Positions 62,177 through 64,000 of a stretch of DNA of 64,000 bases are shown piece after piece. Position numbers and translations under genes: made by a program. The stretch comes from Ga0077527 sp964433345 (lineage in GTDB: Bacteria; Pseudomonadota; Gammaproteobacteria; Burkholderiales; SG8-41), in the NCBI GenBank assembly GCA_964433345.1, contig CAYSQJ010000004.1, positions 186,001 through 250,000 of the forward strand, written 5' to 3'. The notes beneath the pieces are model-generated. The model was not told the DNA's origin. It did not search any database and was given only the letters and a program-made list of their open reading frames with translations. Within the stretch, counting starts at the first letter, position 1. Each line of letters begins with the position of its first letter.

Positions 62177-64000
62177 CTACTTGATGCGCATGCCGGGCTG
62201 GGCGCCCGAATCCGGGGACAGCAGGTAGAGGCCCGGCGCCTCGCCGCTGGCGGCGAGCACCATGCCTTCCGACATGCCGAACTTCATCTTGCGCGGCGCG
62301 AGGTTGGCGACCATCACCGTCATCCGCCCGACCAGCGCCGCCGGATCGTAGGCCGACTTGATGCCGGCGAAGACCTGTTTCGTGCCGAGGCTGCCGACGT
62401 CCAGCGTCAGCTTCAGCAGCTTGTCGGCGCCTTCGACGTGTTCGGCATTGGCAATGCGCGCGACGCGCAGATCGATCTTGGTGAAGTCGTCGATCGAGAT
62501 GGTTTCGGGTTGGGTGGCAGCTTCCACGGCGTTCTCCTGATGCTGGGCATGGCGCTGCTGAGAATGCGGCGCCGGCGTTGCGGGTTTGAGGCTTTCCTTG
62601 TTCGCGGCGACGAGGGCTTCGATCTGTTTGGAGTCGATGCGGTTTGTCAGGTGGGAATAAGGGCTGATCTTCTCCGGGTAAACGCTGTAGTCGCTCCAGA
62701 TGAAGTCGCGTTCAAGCCCGAAGAATTCCTGTGCGACTTTTCGTGTGGTTGCCGGCAGTACCGGGGCAAGAAAAACGCTGAGCATTTTGAAGTCAAAGAT
62801 GCATTTGCTGCAGATCGCCTGCAATAAGTCCCGTTGTGACTCATCCTTGGCAAGAATCCATGGTTTTTTCAGGTCGACATATTGATTGATGCCGTCGGCA
62901 ATGCGCATGATTTCGCGCAGGGCTTTTCCGTACTCACGTGCATCGTACGCTTCGGCAACTGTTTTCGAGGCTTCGGCGCGTTCACCAGTGGCTACGGGGT
63001 CGATTTTCGACAATGTTTGCCAAGACGATAGCTGGCCATTGAAGTGTTTGGTCAGGAAGGTTGCCGCCCGGCTTGCGATATTCACATATTTGCCGACCAA
63101 GTCACTATTTACCCGCGCGACGAAGTCCTCGAGGTTGAGGTCGATGTCCTCCATCGTCGGTCCCAGCTTGGCCGCGTAGTAGTAGCGCAGCCACTCCGGA
63201 TTCAGCCCCTGCTGGATATAACTCTCGGCGGTGATGAAGGTGCCGCGCGATTTTGACATCTTTTCGCCGTTCACGGTCAGGAAGCCGTGGGCGAACACCT
63301 TCGATGGTGTGCGGAAGCCGGCGTGTTCCAGCATCGCGGGCCAGAACAGCGCATGGAAGTAGAGGATGTCCTTGCCGATGAAGTGCACCAGTTCGGTGTT
63401 GCCGCCGGGGCGCAGGAAATCCTGGAGCAGGTCTTCGCCCAGTTTTTTGCTGCGCACATGTTGGGTAAAACTCGCGAAGTAGCCTACCGGCGCATCCAGC
63501 CAGACATAAAAAAACTTTTTCTCATTCGTGCCGGGAATCGGGAAGCCGAAGTAGGGTGCGTCGCGCGAGATGTCCCAGTCGGACAGCTTGCCTTCGCCGG
63601 CTTCGCCCAGCCATTCCTTCATCTTGTTGGCGGCTTCGGACTGCAGCCGGCCTTCACCCTGGGTGAAGCGGCGCAGGAAATTTTCGCAGCGCGGATCGGA
63701 CAGCTTGAAAAAGTGGTGTTCGGATGATTTGCGCACCGGCGCCGTGCCGGAAACTGTGGAGTAGGGGTTTTTCAGGTCGGTCGGGGCGTAGGTCGCGCCG
63801 CAGACCTCGCAGGAGTCGCCGTACTGGTCTTTCGCGCCGCACTTGGGGCATTCGCCCTTGATGAAGCGGTCGGGCAGGAACATGGCCTTGACCGGGTCGT
63901 AGAATTGTTCGACTGCGCGTTTGGTGATCAGGCCACCCTGTTCGAGCTTGCCGTAGATTTCCTCGCACAGCGCGCGGTTCTCCGGGGAGTGCGTCGAATA
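62177..64000 (-). CDS. metG: Methionyl-tRNA synthetase (5' end beyond window)
   Basis: About 608 C-terminal codons are present and the N-terminus, with the HIGH motif, lies past the right edge. Visible are the zinc-knuckle region GECPKCGAKDQYGDSCEVCG, FFYVWLDAPVGYFASF, KMSKSRGTF (KMSKS loop), the anticodon-binding helical domain, and the C-terminal EMAP/Trbp111-like dimerisation domain (DFTKIDLRVARIANAEHVEG). It charges tRNA-Met. Base composition is uneven: parts of 62600-63130 and 63440-63530 are AT-richer than the flanking gene, suggesting mosaic origin. Confidence 0.96.
   Translation of the reverse strand, partial: YSTHSPENRALCEEIYGKLEQGGLITKRAVEQFYDPVKAMFLPDRFIKGECPKCGAKDQYGDSCEVCGATYAPTDLKNPYSTVSGTAPVRKSSEHHFFKLSDPRCENFLRRFTQGEGRLQSEAANKMKEWLGEAGEGKLSDWDISRDAPYFGFPIPGTNEKKFFYVWLDAPVGYFASFTQHVRSKKLGEDLLQDFLRPGGNTELVHFIGKDILYFHALFWPAMLEHAGFRTPSKVFAHGFLTVNGEKMSKSRGTFITAESYIQQGLNPEWLRYYYAAKLGPTMEDIDLNLEDFVARVNSDLVGKYVNIASRAATFLTKHFNGQLSSWQTLSKIDPVATGERAEASKTVAEAYDAREYGKALREIMRIADGINQYVDLKKPWILAKDESQRDLLQAICSKCIFDFKMLSVFLAPVLPATTRKVAQEFFGLERDFIWSDYSVYPEKISPYSHLTNRIDSKQIEALVAANKESLKPATPAPHSQQRHAQHQENAVEAATQPETISIDDFTKIDLRVARIANAEHVEGADKLLKLTLDVGSLGTKQVFAGIKSAYDPAALVGRMTVMVANLAPRKMKFGMSEGMVLAASGEAPGLYLLSPDSGAQPGMRIK

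Overview
The window is a GC-rich chromosomal segment of a betaproteobacterium, most likely in Burkholderiales. The evidence is two Bug/TctC-type periplasmic receptors encoded beside catabolic genes, a second-type IF-1 next to a cold-shock gene, a homodimeric AceE-type E1, a class II B12-dependent ribonucleotide reductase, and abundant LysR, DMT and SulP genes. Apart from one short decayed IS3 fragment I see no mobile elements. I see no rRNA, tRNA, CRISPR array or prophage. Genes are dense and many neighbours overlap by 4 nt.

Layout. 1-2.6 kb: 5' part of an AceE-like E1 gene (cut by the left edge), divergent from an Lrp regulator with repeated operator-like sites between them. 2.6-12 kb: infA, csp, a TTG-started GST, sulfatase, exported dienelactone-hydrolase-like protein, a low-GC secreted protein, TSUP permease, histidine phosphatase, hydrolase plus lipoprotein metallopeptidase, PEBP protein, the IS3 remnant, RraA-like aldolase. 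12-18.5 kb: nrdJ, divergent from a crotonase with a perfect FNR/ANR box between them, then an IlvD/Edd dehydratase overlapping a SET-domain protein. 18.5-28 kb: LysR, a class-V-aminotransferase-like protein lacking the PLP lysine, malonyl-CoA decarboxylase with a Bug receptor, globin-DMT-typA, and a DEAD-box helicase with a long structured leader.

28-35 kb is the most system-like region: a co-directional run of CoxG-like, FAD, molybdopterin and 2Fe-2S subunits of a molybdenum hydroxylase, a UbiD-type prFMN decarboxylase and a Bug receptor, closed by a strong terminator. It looks like an import, hydroxylation and decarboxylation pathway for an unknown organic acid. 35-42 kb: a dipeptide/nickel-type ABC importer that lacks ATPases and carries an AstE-like deacylase, divergent from an ArgE-like deacetylase and an exported metallo-beta-lactamase-fold protein. 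42-49.6 kb: a complete Glt-type polar amino acid importer with an Asp/Glu-type racemase and an alpha/beta hydrolase, divergent from a DadA-like FAD oxidase; this reads as an acidic or D-amino-acid locus. 49.8-54 kb: dnaE, a TPR protein and acylphosphatase. 54.4-64 kb: a DsrE-like lipoprotein, two convergent SulP transporters (one with a leader micro-ORF in a hairpin), then a leftward run metG, adenylate cyclase, TPR lipoprotein, Ser/Thr kinase, enolase-superfamily enzyme, SulP.

All functions are inferred from motifs and context by eye; no database search was run.
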